A stretch of 64,000 nucleotides of DNA from Poriferisodalis sp965237655 (GCF_965237655.1 NZ_CBDEGB010000002.1:620001-684000); one strand, 5' to 3'. Shown: positions 24,112 to 33,287, counted from the first letter of the stretch. Notes: generated by a model not told the origin, from the letters alone. A program made the numbers and translations.

Positions 24112-25790
24112 CGCCTGACATGAGTTCGAACCGAACAGGCGGCGCGGCCGGTGAGCCAGGCTCGGCGGCACCGCTGGACCGGGCCGGAGTGCGCGACCCA
24201 TCGTGGCCCTCCAAGGTCGAGATCTTCGACACCACGCTGCGCGACGGCGTGCAGTTCGAAGGCATCTCGGTATCGCCCGACGACAAGCTCAAGGTGGCCC
24301 GTCAGCTCGATGCATTGGGCATTCACTGGATCGAGGGTGGTTGGCCCGGCTCAAATCCCAAAGATGAGGAGTTCTTCGCCCGGGCAGCCAACGAGCTCGA
24401 ACTGGAGCATGCGACATTGGTGGCATTCGGCTCGACCCGAAGGCCCCGCGGCCGCGTCGACGACGACCAGACCCTGGCTGCGCTCGTTGCAGCCGGAACC
24501 TCCACCGTGTGCATCGTGGGCAAGTCATGGGACTACCACGTCACCGAAGCTCTCCGGCAGCCGCTCAGCGAAGGCATCGCCATGGTCGGCGACTCGGTGG
24601 AGTTTCTGAAGGGGGAGGGGCTGCGCGTCTTCTTCGACTCGGAACACTTCTTCGACGGCTACAAGCGGAATCCCGAGTTCGCTCTGTCGGTGCTGGAGGC
24701 AGCGGCGGTCAACGGCGCCGACTGCTTGGTGCTGTGTGACACCAACGGGGGTTCGCTGCCGCATGAGGTCTCCACGATCGTGCGCAATGTGGTCCAGCAC
24801 TTCGAAGGCGTCCAGATCGGCATGCACACCCAGAACGACACCGGCTGCGCCGTAGCTAACGCCGTTGCGGGTGTCGTCGCTGGTGCAACCCACGTACAGG
24901 GCACCGTCAACGGCTACGGCGAGCGCACGGGCAACTGCGACAACACCGTGCTCGTGCCGAATCTCACACTCAAGATGGGCATCGAGACCGTGCCGCAGGA
25001 GTGCTTGACCCGCTTCACATCGGTGGCGCACCACGTGGCCGAGTTGGTGAACATGCCTCCACAGAACCAGCAGCCCTACGTCGGGGCTTCGGCATTTGCT
25101 CATAAGGCGGGCCTGCACACGAGTGCCATTGCTCGCCGACCCGACAGCTACGAGCATGTCGACCCCGCCGCTGTCGGCAACAGCACCCGGTTCCTTCTCG
25201 GAGACCTGTCGGGGAGGGCGTCGGTGGAATTGAAGGCAGCCGAGCTCGGCATCGAGATCGACAAGGCGGCGATGTCGGGTGTCGTGGACGAGCTGAAGCG
25301 ACTCGAGCACGCCGGCTACCACTTCGAGGTCGCCGACGCCTCGTTGGAGATGCTGCTGCGCCGGGCCGCTGGGCAGACGTTCGACTACTTCAACGTTGAA
25401 TCGTTCAAGGTGCTCGTTGAGCGGGGCCGCGAGGCCGAATTCGATACGGAGGCGACGCTGCGCATCATCGTGGGCGGCGAGCGTCAGGTCACCGTCGGCG
25501 AGGGCGACGGCCCGGTGAATGCCCTCGACAACGCCTTCCGACAGGCGGTGCGCAACGACTACCCGGAGCTCGATTCCGTACGCCTGACCGACTACAAGGT
25601 CCGTGTGCTGGACGCCGACCGCGGCACTGAAGCGGTCACACGGGTGCTCATCGACTCCACCGACGGTGAGACGACGTGGACAACCATCGGCGTTTCGGAG
25701 AACATCATCGAGGCGTCGTGGCTGGCTCTGCGCGACTCGCTCATCTATGCCCTGATGCGCCACCGCCAGGGTGAGGACACAAGCGGGTAG
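24108..25790 (+). CDS. cimA: (R)-citramalate synthase
   Basis: This enzyme condenses acetyl-CoA with pyruvate to citramalate, giving a threonine-independent start to isoleucine synthesis. The HMGL-like barrel begins VEIFDTTLRDGVQFEGIS, with the metal ligands in HTQNDTGCAVANAVAG and YGERTGNCDN; a LeuA-type allosteric domain occupies roughly residues 420-545. The EFFARA and DCLVLCDTNGGSLPHE features and the 560-aa length match the CimA/TIGR00977 group rather than LeuA. ATG 24108 overlaps the leuB stop; ATG 24120 is an alternative. LeuCD and LeuB, needed for the next two steps, are close by. Confidence 0.88.
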   Translation: MTPDMSSNRTGGAAGEPGSAAPLDRAGVRDPSWPSKVEIFDTTLRDGVQFEGISVSPDDKLKVARQLDALGIHWIEGGWPGSNPKDEEFFARAANELELEHATLVAFGSTRRPRGRVDDDQTLAALVAAGTSTVCIVGKSWDYHVTEALRQPLSEGIAMVGDSVEFLKGEGLRVFFDSEHFFDGYKRNPEFALSVLEAAAVNGADCLVLCDTNGGSLPHEVSTIVRNVVQHFEGVQIGMHTQNDTGCAVANAVAGVVAGATHVQGTVNGYGERTGNCDNTVLVPNLTLKMGIETVPQECLTRFTSVAHHVAELVNMPPQNQQPYVGASAFAHKAGLHTSAIARRPDSYEHVDPAAVGNSTRFLLGDLSGRASVELKAAELGIEIDKAAMSGVVDELKRLEHAGYHFEVADASLEMLLRRAAGQTFDYFNVESFKVLVERGREAEFDTEATLRIIVGGERQVTVGEGDGPVNALDNAFRQAVRNDYPELDSVRLTDYKVRVLDADRGTEAVTRVLIDSTDGETTWTTIGVSENIIEASWLALRDSLIYALMRHRQGEDTSG

Positions 25791-25852
25791 CGGTCGAGGC
25801 GGCAGGTGCTGACCACGGTCGGCCCCGCCGTCACTTCCTAGACTGCGCGGAA

Positions 25853-26383
25853 ATGGCTGCGCCACGCCACGTCCGGGTCGGACCGCTTTCGGAGGTCCGC
25901 GCGTACTCCTCGCCAGAGGTGACGCCCCGACACTGGAAGGCCGCACGTCCCGGCGACCTTGCCGCTGGTCAGCCCACGGGGGCGTTGCGGGGACATCAGG
26001 GGCCCGACCAGGGCTACGCGTACGGGCTGGTTCATCTGTTCGACGACCGGGTGTACCTCGCCGACGGCGAGGATCGTCGCGACGTGGACACCGGCTGTGT
26101 CGCGGTGGCGCTCAAGCGCGCCTCGATCTTCAGGCGAGCGCCGGTCGTGTGGGACCTCGAGGCGGGGTACCTGGCCTTTGGCTACCTCGACCAGCACCCC
26201 CCGGCGGCGTTGGTTGCGCGCCGTGAGGCACTCTTCGAGGGTGCAGCCGATGCACACCACTACAACCGCGTGCGCAAGCTGGTCGCCTGCGTCCCGACAG
26301 ACGTGCTCGCCCTGACACCAGCAGAGATCAAGCGTCGCTACGAATCGGATGCCCTCGGCTTGACGCGAGATCCAGATGCGTGA
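25853..26383 (+). CDS. Hypothetical protein
   Basis: This 176-aa soluble protein has no domain I recognise. It starts MAAPRHVRVGPLSEVRAYSS and contains a hydrophobic strand-rich centre (YGLVHLFDDRVYLADGEDRR and VVWDLEAGYLAFGYLDQ) and an Arg-rich C-terminal helix region. A TAGACT -10 (25839-25844) lies 8 nt before the ATG with no ribosome-binding site, so the mRNA is probably leaderless. That, and codon use like its neighbours, supports a real gene. It may be a lineage-specific conserved protein. Confidence 0.6.
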   Translation: MAAPRHVRVGPLSEVRAYSSPEVTPRHWKAARPGDLAAGQPTGALRGHQGPDQGYAYGLVHLFDDRVYLADGEDRRDVDTGCVAVALKRASIFRRAPVVWDLEAGYLAFGYLDQHPPAALVARREALFEGAADAHHYNRVRKLVACVPTDVLALTPAEIKRRYESDALGLTRDPDA

Positions 26384-26452
26384 GCGCAGGGCCCCGGGCG
26401 GGCACTCAACGAACCGACAACGCCGGCCACCACGACACTGACTGAGATACTC

Positions 26453-27139
26453 ATGGCCCAGATGACGAACGCCAAGACCACCACTCCACCCACCATCTCG
26501 ACCATGCCGATGCCAACCGACCGCGAGCTGTTGCGGTTGCACCGCCGGGCGTGCACCGATTTCGCCGCGCGGATGCGGCTGCCTGCGTGGGAGCACATTC
26601 CCATGCCGCTGGCACCGCCTCTGGGCGCTTACACGGTGGCTGACCTACTGGCCCGCGCGGCCCATGGGAACTTGGTAGCCGCGGCCCAGATGAGCGGCCA
26701 GCCAGTACCGCCGCCGGTGCAGCTCCCCACGCCTGCTACTGGTACCGGGCGCGGTTTCGGCACTCGCAGCGCCGATCGTCCCGATCCGACGCAGCCGATC
26801 ATCGAGAGCGTCCGCACGGTGCTCGCTGTAGCAGCCGGCCTCGATGCCGGTGCTGGCTTCAGCCCCCGGCTGCGCGAGCTGCTGTGGACGCGAGTTGTGG
26901 AGCTGACGATCTTGGGCTACGACCTGCAGCAAGCAATCAGCGCCGGCGCCGGGCTCGATGAGCTGGTGGTGGACCGGGTGCTCGCAGCAGCACCCGGCGT
27001 GCGGGTCTGGCCGGGCCTCGAGGTGCCCCCGATCGACCTGTCCACGCCGCCGCTGCAGCGCCTGCTCGCGATGGCCGGCAGGCCGGTGGGCCGGTGGGCC
27101 GATTCGAGCGACCCGAACTGCAGCACCGGCCAGTGCTGA
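26453..27139 (+). CDS. Possible DinB/mycothiol-dependent maleylpyruvate isomerase-like protein
   Basis: After a Thr/Pro/Met-rich start, the segment LRLHRRACTDFAARMRLPAW and the helix YTVADLLARAAHGNLVAAAQ resemble the four-helix DinB/MDMPI_N fold (the metal-binding and mycothiol-using domain common in Actinobacteria). A Pro/Gly linker and a second helical part (residues about 115-200) follow. The usual three-His metal site is not obvious: only HRR near residue 32 and HGN near residue 68 are seen. The call is therefore tentative. Confidence 0.4.
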   Translation: MAQMTNAKTTTPPTISTMPMPTDRELLRLHRRACTDFAARMRLPAWEHIPMPLAPPLGAYTVADLLARAAHGNLVAAAQMSGQPVPPPVQLPTPATGTGRGFGTRSADRPDPTQPIIESVRTVLAVAAGLDAGAGFSPRLRELLWTRVVELTILGYDLQQAISAGAGLDELVVDRVLAAAPGVRVWPGLEVPPIDLSTPPLQRLLAMAGRPVGRWADSSDPNCSTGQC

Positions 27140-27182
27140 GCGGCGCCTCGAGCGCTCATGACCCACGTCTTCGGGTGGCCCC

Positions 27183-28514
27183 GTGTCTGCGGTGAGCACA
27201 CCATCAGCCGGCATGTCGGTGCCCGTGCGGCCCCGGCTGCGATTCGCGCCCGCACCCACAGGGCTGCCGCATCTGGGCACAGCACGTACGGCGTTGTTCA
27301 ACTGGCTCCACGCCCGTCACTGCGGCGGCGAAATGGTGCTGCGCATCGAAGACACGAACGCCGAACTCGCGACAACCGCTCACATCAACCAGATCCTTGA
27401 GATGCTCGACTGGCTGGGACTGGATTTTGATGGCGAGCCGGTCTTCCAGAGCGAGCGCGGTGCCCTATATGACGCTGCCGTGGCGCGCTGGCTCGACGCA
27501 GGGCAGGCCTACCTCGATGAGGGTGCGGTCCGATTCTCGGTTCCCGATGACGGGGTGACGGCCTTTGACGACATCGTGCGAGGTCGCGTCGAGTTCCCGA
27601 ACGCTTCGATCGAGGATTTCGTCGTCAGACGCAGCGACGGCAGCGCGACGTTCTTCGTCGCCAACGCCGTGGACGACCTCGATCTGGACATCACGCATGT
27701 GGTGCGAGGCGAGGACCTGCTGAACACGACCCCGAAGGTGCTGCTGCTGCGAGCTGCGCTGGGCGCGACGGATGTGCCGACATTCGCCCACCTGCCGCTT
27801 ATCGTCAACAAGCAGCGAAAGAAGCTCTCGAAGCGACGCGACGACGTGTCGCTCACCAGCTATCGCGACCGGGGCGTGTTGCCGGCGGCCATGGTGAACT
27901 ACCTCGCGCTGCTGGGCTGGGGCCCGCCCGATGGAACCGAGGTGCGACCGCTCGCCGAGATCGTCGAGTTGTTCGATCTTGTCGACGTGAATGCGGCACC
28001 TGCCATGTTCGACATGGACAAGCTCACTGCGATCAACGGCCAGTACCTGCGTTCGCTCGACGACGCAGGGTTCGCTGCAGCGATCCAGCCTTGGGTGCGC
28101 GCCGAGCCCTGGGGAACTCATCTCGACGCAGCGACGTTGAGCGACGTTGCCTCGTTGATCCGCGAGCGCACGCGCCTGCTGTCCGACGCTCCCGACCGCA
28201 TTGCGTTCCTTTTCGCCGAACCCGAGATCGATCCCGACGACTGGGCTGCTGCGATGGCTCCGCCAGCAGGCGACATCCTCGACCGCGCGCGTGCCGCATT
28301 TTCTTCGGCGGATTGGAACGCTGCGACATTGCATGCAACGCTGCGAGGGATTGGCGAGGAGTATGGCCTGAAGCTGGGCAAGGCGCAGGCACCAGTGCGC
28401 GTTGCGATCACCGGCCGTGCCGTGGGTCCTCCGTTGTTCGAATCGCTCGCCCTGCTCGGTCGAAATGTCACGCTCGCTCGCCTCGCCGCAGCGCAGGCGA
28501 GGCTCGTACGCTGA
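27183..28514 (+). CDS. gltX: Glutamyl-tRNA synthetase
   Basis: This class I aminoacyl-tRNA synthetase charges tRNA-Glu, and tRNA-Gln too if it is non-discriminating. The HIGH-type motif is FAPAPTGLPHLGTARTALFN, followed by LRIEDTN; the KMSKS-type motif is KLSKRRDDVSL, within VNKQRKKLSKRRDD. The C-terminal helical anticodon domain is short, giving 443 aa. The start is GTG 27183 or ATG 27213 (MSVPVRPRLRFAPAPTG), the latter closer to the family. The gene lies 62 nt upstream of tRNA-Gln, a sensible neighbour if Gln-tRNA is made by transamidation. Confidence 0.92.
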   Translation: MSAVSTPSAGMSVPVRPRLRFAPAPTGLPHLGTARTALFNWLHARHCGGEMVLRIEDTNAELATTAHINQILEMLDWLGLDFDGEPVFQSERGALYDAAVARWLDAGQAYLDEGAVRFSVPDDGVTAFDDIVRGRVEFPNASIEDFVVRRSDGSATFFVANAVDDLDLDITHVVRGEDLLNTTPKVLLLRAALGATDVPTFAHLPLIVNKQRKKLSKRRDDVSLTSYRDRGVLPAAMVNYLALLGWGPPDGTEVRPLAEIVELFDLVDVNAAPAMFDMDKLTAINGQYLRSLDDAGFAAAIQPWVRAEPWGTHLDAATLSDVASLIRERTRLLSDAPDRIAFLFAEPEIDPDDWAAAMAPPAGDILDRARAAFSSADWNAATLHATLRGIGEEYGLKLGKAQAPVRVAITGRAVGPPLFESLALLGRNVTLARLAAAQARLVR

Positions 28515-28576
28515 TCCGATGCGTGAAGAAATCCCTGGGCTGCGCAAATGGCCCCAGCGCTAGCCTGTGTGCGCTT

Positions 28577-28651
28577 TCGGGGATGGTGTAATTGGCAACA
28601 CAACTGGTTCTGGTCCAGTCATTGGGGGTTCGAGTCCTCCTCCCCGAACCA
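28577..28651 (+). tRNA. tRNA-Gln (anticodon CTG)
   Basis: The cloverleaf folds by hand. The acceptor stem is TCGGGGA (28577-28583) with TCCCCGA (28641-28647); the anticodon stem ACTGG/CCAGT encloses loop TTCTGGT with anticodon CTG at 28610-28612; the T-loop is GGTTCGAGTCC. The discriminator A (28648) is followed by an encoded CCA (28649-28651). Confidence 0.95.
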
Positions 28652-28810
28652 GGCGACGGCGGGCACCCCTCGGCCGTTGAGCACTCGTCAGGACGGGCGC
28701 ACTGCGGCGTCGGCGGTGTTCCCGACCCGATTTGCACTTGTTGCGCGTTGGCGGCCTAGCATCACCCGCTGGCTCGGCCCGCATCAGGCTCCATACGGAA
28801 ACTCACTAAG

Positions 28811-28859
28811 CCGAGCCGACCTGATAACTTGCCTGCGGCCGGTCTCCTGATCGGCTCGG
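28811..28859 (+). promoter_or_regulatory. Long stem in the livG 5' region
   Basis: CCGAGCCGA (28811-28819) is complementary to TCGGCTCGG (28851-28859), a 9-bp stem that ends 2 nt before the livG Shine-Dalgarno (CCGGAGGGGG). It could expose or hide the start of the liv operon. The rest of 28652-28878 holds no gene that I can see. Confidence 0.35.
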
Positions 28860-28878
28860 ACCGGAGGGGGTTCAGCGC

Positions 28879-29640
28879 GTGGCATTGCTCGAAGTCTCAG
28901 ACATCTCCGTGCAGTTCGGCGGCATCCGCGCGCTTGACGATTTGTCCTTCACTCTGGACGAAGGACAGATCCTCGGGCTCATCGGACCGAATGGCGCCGG
29001 CAAGACCACCCTGTTCAACGTGGTCAGCCGGATCTACGACCCGACGACCGGCTCTGTGACGTTCGACGGGCATGACCTGCTGGCCATGCCGGCGCACCGG
29101 ATCAGCCAGGTCGGCGTCTACCGGACGTTCCAGAACCTGGCGCTCTGGCGCGGCATGACGGTGATCGAGAATGTCATGGTGGGCGATCACACCAGCACCA
29201 AGGCGAACTTCTTCACGGCCGCATTCCGTCTCGGCACCCGCAGCGAAGAGACCAATCTGCGTCGACGAGCCTGGGATGTGCTTGAGGAACTCGACCTTGA
29301 GCACTACGCCTATCACCCCGCCGCCGGCCTGCCCTTCGGCACGCTCAAGCGCATCGAGCTGGCCCGGGCGCTGATCTCGAATCCGCGTCTCATCATGCTG
29401 GACGAGCCCGCATCAGGACTCACCCACCAAGAAGTCGACTTGCTCGCCCAAGACATCAAGGACATTCGCGATCGGCATAACCTGTCGGTCCTGCTTGTCG
29501 AGCACCACATGCGCATGGTGCTCAACATCAGCGAGCACCTCGTCGTGCTCAACTTCGGCCGCAAGATCGCTGAAGGTCACCCCGATGTCGTGCGCAACGA
29601 CCCGGAGGTCATCGAGGCGTACCTGGGGAGCTCTTCATGA
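28879..29640 (+). CDS. livG: Branched-chain amino acid ABC transporter ATPase LivG
   Basis: This is one of two cytosolic ATPases of a LIV-type (HAAT) amino acid importer. Walker A is LIGPNGAGKTTLFNVVSRIY, the Q-loop region is VYRTFQNLALWRGM, Walker B is LIMLDEPASGL and the H-loop is LLVEHHMRMV. The signature is atypical (FGTLKRIELARAL in place of YGxQRRLEIARAL), as is common in LivG. The GTG start has GGAGGGG 8-9 nt upstream. Its TGA overlaps the livF ATG. Confidence 0.93.
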   Translation: MALLEVSDISVQFGGIRALDDLSFTLDEGQILGLIGPNGAGKTTLFNVVSRIYDPTTGSVTFDGHDLLAMPAHRISQVGVYRTFQNLALWRGMTVIENVMVGDHTSTKANFFTAAFRLGTRSEETNLRRRAWDVLEELDLEHYAYHPAAGLPFGTLKRIELARALISNPRLIMLDEPASGLTHQEVDLLAQDIKDIRDRHNLSVLLVEHHMRMVLNISEHLVVLNFGRKIAEGHPDVVRNDPEVIEAYLGSSS

Positions 29641-30350
29641 AAGAGATGATGCTGAAGGTCGAGGACCTCCACGCGCGCTACGGCGCGGTGGAGGTGCTAC
29701 GCGGCCTCAACTTCGAGGTGCCTGACGGCAACGTTGTCGTGATCCTCGGCGCCAACGGTGCGGGCAAGACGACAACGCTGCGCGCAGTGTGCAACATGTG
29801 CACGACGTCCGGCACGATCTTGATGGAAGGCGACGACATCTCGCGGTCCAAGACGGCCGACATCGTGCGGCGAGGCGTAGCGCACGTGCCGCAGGGTCGA
29901 GGCACGTTTCCCGAGCTGTCCGTCTTGGACAACCTGAAGATCGGCGCCTACACCCGCAGGGACAAGGAGGTCAACGTCGACATTGATCGTTGGTTCGAGA
30001 TATTCCCCCGGCTGGAAGAGCGACGCGAGCAGCTCGCCGGCTCGCTCTCCGGCGGCGAGCAGCAGATGCTGGCGGTGGCCCGGGCACTGATGTGCCGGCC
30101 GAGGCTGCTGCTGCTCGATGAGCCATCGCTGGGCTTGGCTCCGCTCATCATCGAGGACCTGTTCGAGCGTTTCGCCCAGTTGAACAAGGAGACCGGGTTG
30201 ACGATGCTCCTCGTCGAGCAGAACGCCAACCTGGCCTTGGACATGGCCGACTACGGCTACGTGATCGAGAGCGGCGAGATCGCTCTGCATGGACTCGCCG
30301 ATCAGCTCAAGAACGATCCTGCAGTGCAGGAAGCGTACTTGGGCGCTTGA
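29637..30350 (+). CDS. livF: Branched-chain amino acid ABC transporter ATPase LivF
   Basis: This is the partner ATPase of LivG. Walker A is VILGANGAGKTTTLRAVCNM, the Q-loop region is VAHVPQGRGTFPELSVLDNL, the signature is LSGGEQQMLAVARALM, Walker B is LLLLDEPSLGLAPL and the H-loop is LLVEQNANLAL. Length (237 aa) is standard. The ATG overlaps the livG stop by 4 nt, and livH follows after 22 nt. Confidence 0.94.
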   Translation: MKEMMLKVEDLHARYGAVEVLRGLNFEVPDGNVVVILGANGAGKTTTLRAVCNMCTTSGTILMEGDDISRSKTADIVRRGVAHVPQGRGTFPELSVLDNLKIGAYTRRDKEVNVDIDRWFEIFPRLEERREQLAGSLSGGEQQMLAVARALMCRPRLLLLDEPSLGLAPLIIEDLFERFAQLNKETGLTMLLVEQNANLALDMADYGYVIESGEIALHGLADQLKNDPAVQEAYLGA

Positions 30351-30372
30351 CGCGAAGGGGCTGGATCAGACC

Positions 30373-31431
30373 GTGAACTGGAACTTCGACATTCTCCCGG
30401 ATTTCATCTTCAACGGCCTTCGCGATGGCGCCGTCTACGGCGCGGTAGCGCTGGCGCTGGTGCTGATCTTCAAGGCGACGACGCTGGTCAACTTCGCCAC
30501 CGGCGAGCTGGCGATGCTCGGCGCGTTCTTTGTGTATGTGCTCAACATCGAGCGGGGCTTGTGGCTGTGGCTGTCGATCCTGGTGGCGATGCTCGCGAGC
30601 GCAGCAATCGGCGCCGCAGTTGAGCGAGCGCTCGTCAGACCCTTCGACCCCGACGACCACCTTCCTGTGGTGCTCATCACGCTGGGCTTGTTCTTGATCA
30701 TCAACGCCGTAGCGGGCGATATCTGGAACTACCAGGTGCGCCGTGTGAACGATCCGTTTGGCGCATTCCCGAGCTGGGTGCCCAACGGCAGCGAACTCAA
30801 GACTACAAGCGATGGGATGATCTCTTGCGCCCGCAATTCCGAAGGCGTGTTGCGAGAGGTTGCTGCGGGCACCGTCGACGCGGAGGCCTGCGACATGGTC
30901 GGCCGGACATTCTGGGAAGTGCTCGGCGCTCGCCTGCACTACCGCACGATCGGCACGTGGGTCGCCCTGGCGCTGGCGCTGGTCGCCCTCGCCATCATCC
31001 TGGGCAAGACCAAGGCTGGGCTTGCGTTCCGGGCGGTGTCGTCCAACGCCGAGTCTGCCCGGCTCGTGGGTGTCAACACCGGCCGCACGCTGGGCTTCGG
31101 CTGGGCGTTGGCATCGGTGTTCGGCACGCTTGGTGCGGCACTCGTCGCACCCGCGCTGGGCGGTGTCAACCCCAACATGATGCTGACCATCCTGATCTAC
31201 GCATTGGCTGCCGCAGCACTCGGCGGGCTTGACAGCCTCGGCGGCGCAGTGATCGGCGGCCTATTGGTCGGGCTCATCAAGGCGGTGCTGGTCTCGTGGT
31301 TCGGCGTCGTGGTGATGGGCCAGGCCTATTTCTCGATCTTGCAGCTGGCAATGGCATTCCTGCTGATCCTGATCGTTCTGCTGTTCCGTCCCGCGGGGCT
31401 CTTCGGAACCCGCCGCATCGAGCGCGTCTAG
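30373..31431 (+). CDS. livH: Branched-chain amino acid ABC transporter permease LivH (first copy)
   Basis: This is an inner-membrane permease with the LivH opening FNGLRDGAVYGAVALALVLI and GELAMLGAFFVYVLN, and the loop GLAFRAVSSNAESARLVGVN, which is the conserved permease-ATPase contact. It ends in the usual RPAGLFGTRRIERV. At 352 aa it is about 40 residues longer than the second LivH, owing to an extra loop (about residues 120-185) with two cysteines (ISCARNSEG and DAEACDMVG). GTG 30373 was chosen because it starts the family N-terminus; the frame is open upstream into livF. Confidence 0.9.
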   Translation: MNWNFDILPDFIFNGLRDGAVYGAVALALVLIFKATTLVNFATGELAMLGAFFVYVLNIERGLWLWLSILVAMLASAAIGAAVERALVRPFDPDDHLPVVLITLGLFLIINAVAGDIWNYQVRRVNDPFGAFPSWVPNGSELKTTSDGMISCARNSEGVLREVAAGTVDAEACDMVGRTFWEVLGARLHYRTIGTWVALALALVALAIILGKTKAGLAFRAVSSNAESARLVGVNTGRTLGFGWALASVFGTLGAALVAPALGGVNPNMMLTILIYALAAAALGGLDSLGGAVIGGLLVGLIKAVLVSWFGVVVMGQAYFSILQLAMAFLLILIVLLFRPAGLFGTRRIERV

Positions 31432-31460
31432 CTCAACGACCCAAGGGGAGTTGCTGAGGT

Positions 31461-33287
31461 ATGAGTTCACCACTGCTCATCGTTTCCAAGGGGAGCACGC
31501 AGCACCGTCAGTGGCAGTTCCTGAGCTGGGGCTACGCCATTGCGCTGGCGGTCCTGGTGCCGCTCGTGCTGCAGCCGTTCGAGATCGGCAAGATGAACCG
31601 CGCACTCGTGCTGATGGTTGCAGTTCTTGCCGTCAACCTGGTCGTCGGGTTCAACGGCATGCTCGCCTTGGGCCACTCGGCGTTCATGGGCATCGGCGCG
31701 TTCGTCGCGGCCTCGATGGTCCAAGACGAGCGCTGGGACTACTGGATGATCATCCCGGTCGTCCTGGTTGTTGGATTTGCCATCGGGGTGGTCGTCGGTC
31801 TGCCGGCACTCCGCGTGAAAGGTCTATATCTCGCGTTGGTCACCATCGCGCAGGCAGCCGTGTTCCCAACTCTCGTCAACATCGACGAATTGGGCATCGC
31901 ACGTCGCACCGGTGGACCAAACGGGCGAGATGTCGCCGAGGAAGTCGACCGGCAAGAGTCTGGCTTCTCCAGCTTCTTCGAGTGGCTGCCGGGTGTCAAC
32001 GGCGCTCGCGGCGCCAATGCGTATCGCTACTGGATCCTGCTGGCCATCGTCGTGATGGCGCTGATGCTGGTCCGCAACATCATGCGAAGCCGGCCCGGCA
32101 GAGCAGTCCTTGCCATTCGTGACAACGAATCCGGTGCTGCTGTGTACGGCGTGAACTTGCCGCTGTACAAGACCGTGAACTTCGCGCTGAGCGCCTCGCT
32201 CGGTTCGCTGGCGGGCCTCATGTGGTGCTTGGACAAGGGCTTCGTGGCTGGCCAGGACTTCACCTTCCTGCTGGCAATCGACCTGATCATCGGCTTGGTG
32301 ATCGGCGGTGTCGGCACCCTGCAAGGATCGGTGTTCGGCGGCCTGTTCGTTGTGTGGGTGCGAGACCTCACCAAGCGCATTTCGATCCCGCTGGGCTTCT
32401 ACACACTTGATGGCGATGGCCCGCTGTCGGCTGCCATCTTCGGCCTGATCCTCATCTTGTTCACCTTCTTCGCTCCCGGCGGCATTGCCTCCATGGTGAC
32501 TGCGGTCCAGAAGAAGATCATCCAGGTTGTTCCGCTGACACCGGATGGCGATCCCATCGCATCGCTTGATGATCTGGATCCAGGGCCGTCGTCAACTCGA
32601 GCGACGTGGGCGCTTCGGTTCGCCGTGCTCGGCCCCGTGTTGCTGGTCATCGGCTGGGTGCTGATGAACGTCGACAACCTGATTCTCGGCACGCTGGCCT
32701 TTGCGCTTCGATTCGGCATCGTCGTGCTCGCACCGATCGTCGTGTTTGTGTCGATGAACGAGCTTCGAGCGGCCAAGTCCGGCCGACGTGGCGAAAACGC
32801 AGCTGCAGTGATCTCGCAAGCCACGACGGCCGGTGTGATCGGCGTGCTGAGCTTTGCGTACATCAAGACCTTGGCCTTGAACATCGCGCTGCGAGCCCAC
32901 CACGTCGGGCACCTTGCTCGAGAGGCTGTGACGGTCAATCCTGACGGTAGGACGGTCCCCGCAATTCCTCTTGTCAACGAGGCCCGGAAGTCGAAGGACT
33001 TCGTGGGCACGGCTGGCGATTTCTGCGCCACCTTGCCGGAAGGCGAGATCAGCTCCATGTCGGTCGCCGAGCTGTGCGAGATCGCACGACCTGCCATCGA
33101 CGCTTCAGAGACGCCGGTTGGCATCTGGCTGGTCGGGTGGCCAACGCAGAGCATGCTCGCGCTGGTGTTGAGCGTCATTTCCATCGCAGTGGTGGTTGTC
33201 GTCGGGCTGCGGTACTTCGTCTTCGCCGAGCCCAAGGCTGAGTCTGCCCCCGCCCCCGAACCTGAAGACGTCGGCACCTCGGCGTAG
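31461..33287 (+). CDS. livM: Branched-chain amino acid ABC transporter permease LivM with long C-terminal extension
   Basis: Residues 1 to about 345 are a standard LivM permease (NLVVGFNGMLALGHSAFMGI, GLPALRVKGLYLALVTIAQA, RPGRAVLAIRDNESGAAVYG, GGVGTLQGSVFGGLFVV). Where LivM normally stops (about residue 350), this protein continues for another 250 residues with four further hydrophobic segments (around WALRFAVLGPVLLVIGWVLM, FGIVVLAPIVVFVSM, AGVIGVLSFAYIKTLALNIA and LALVLSVISIAVVVVVGL) and a loop containing two cysteines (DFCATLPEG and ELCEIAR). The tail is Ala/Pro/Glu-rich. Total length is 608 aa. It lies in the liv operon 29 nt after livH. Confidence 0.88.
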   Translation: MSSPLLIVSKGSTQHRQWQFLSWGYAIALAVLVPLVLQPFEIGKMNRALVLMVAVLAVNLVVGFNGMLALGHSAFMGIGAFVAASMVQDERWDYWMIIPVVLVVGFAIGVVVGLPALRVKGLYLALVTIAQAAVFPTLVNIDELGIARRTGGPNGRDVAEEVDRQESGFSSFFEWLPGVNGARGANAYRYWILLAIVVMALMLVRNIMRSRPGRAVLAIRDNESGAAVYGVNLPLYKTVNFALSASLGSLAGLMWCLDKGFVAGQDFTFLLAIDLIIGLVIGGVGTLQGSVFGGLFVVWVRDLTKRISIPLGFYTLDGDGPLSAAIFGLILILFTFFAPGGIASMVTAVQKKIIQVVPLTPDGDPIASLDDLDPGPSSTRATWALRFAVLGPVLLVIGWVLMNVDNLILGTLAFALRFGIVVLAPIVVFVSMNELRAAKSGRRGENAAAVISQATTAGVIGVLSFAYIKTLALNIALRAHHVGHLAREAVTVNPDGRTVPAIPLVNEARKSKDFVGTAGDFCATLPEGEISSMSVAELCEIARPAIDASETPVGIWLVGWPTQSMLALVLSVISIAVVVVVGLRYFVFAEPKAESAPAPEPEDVGTSA

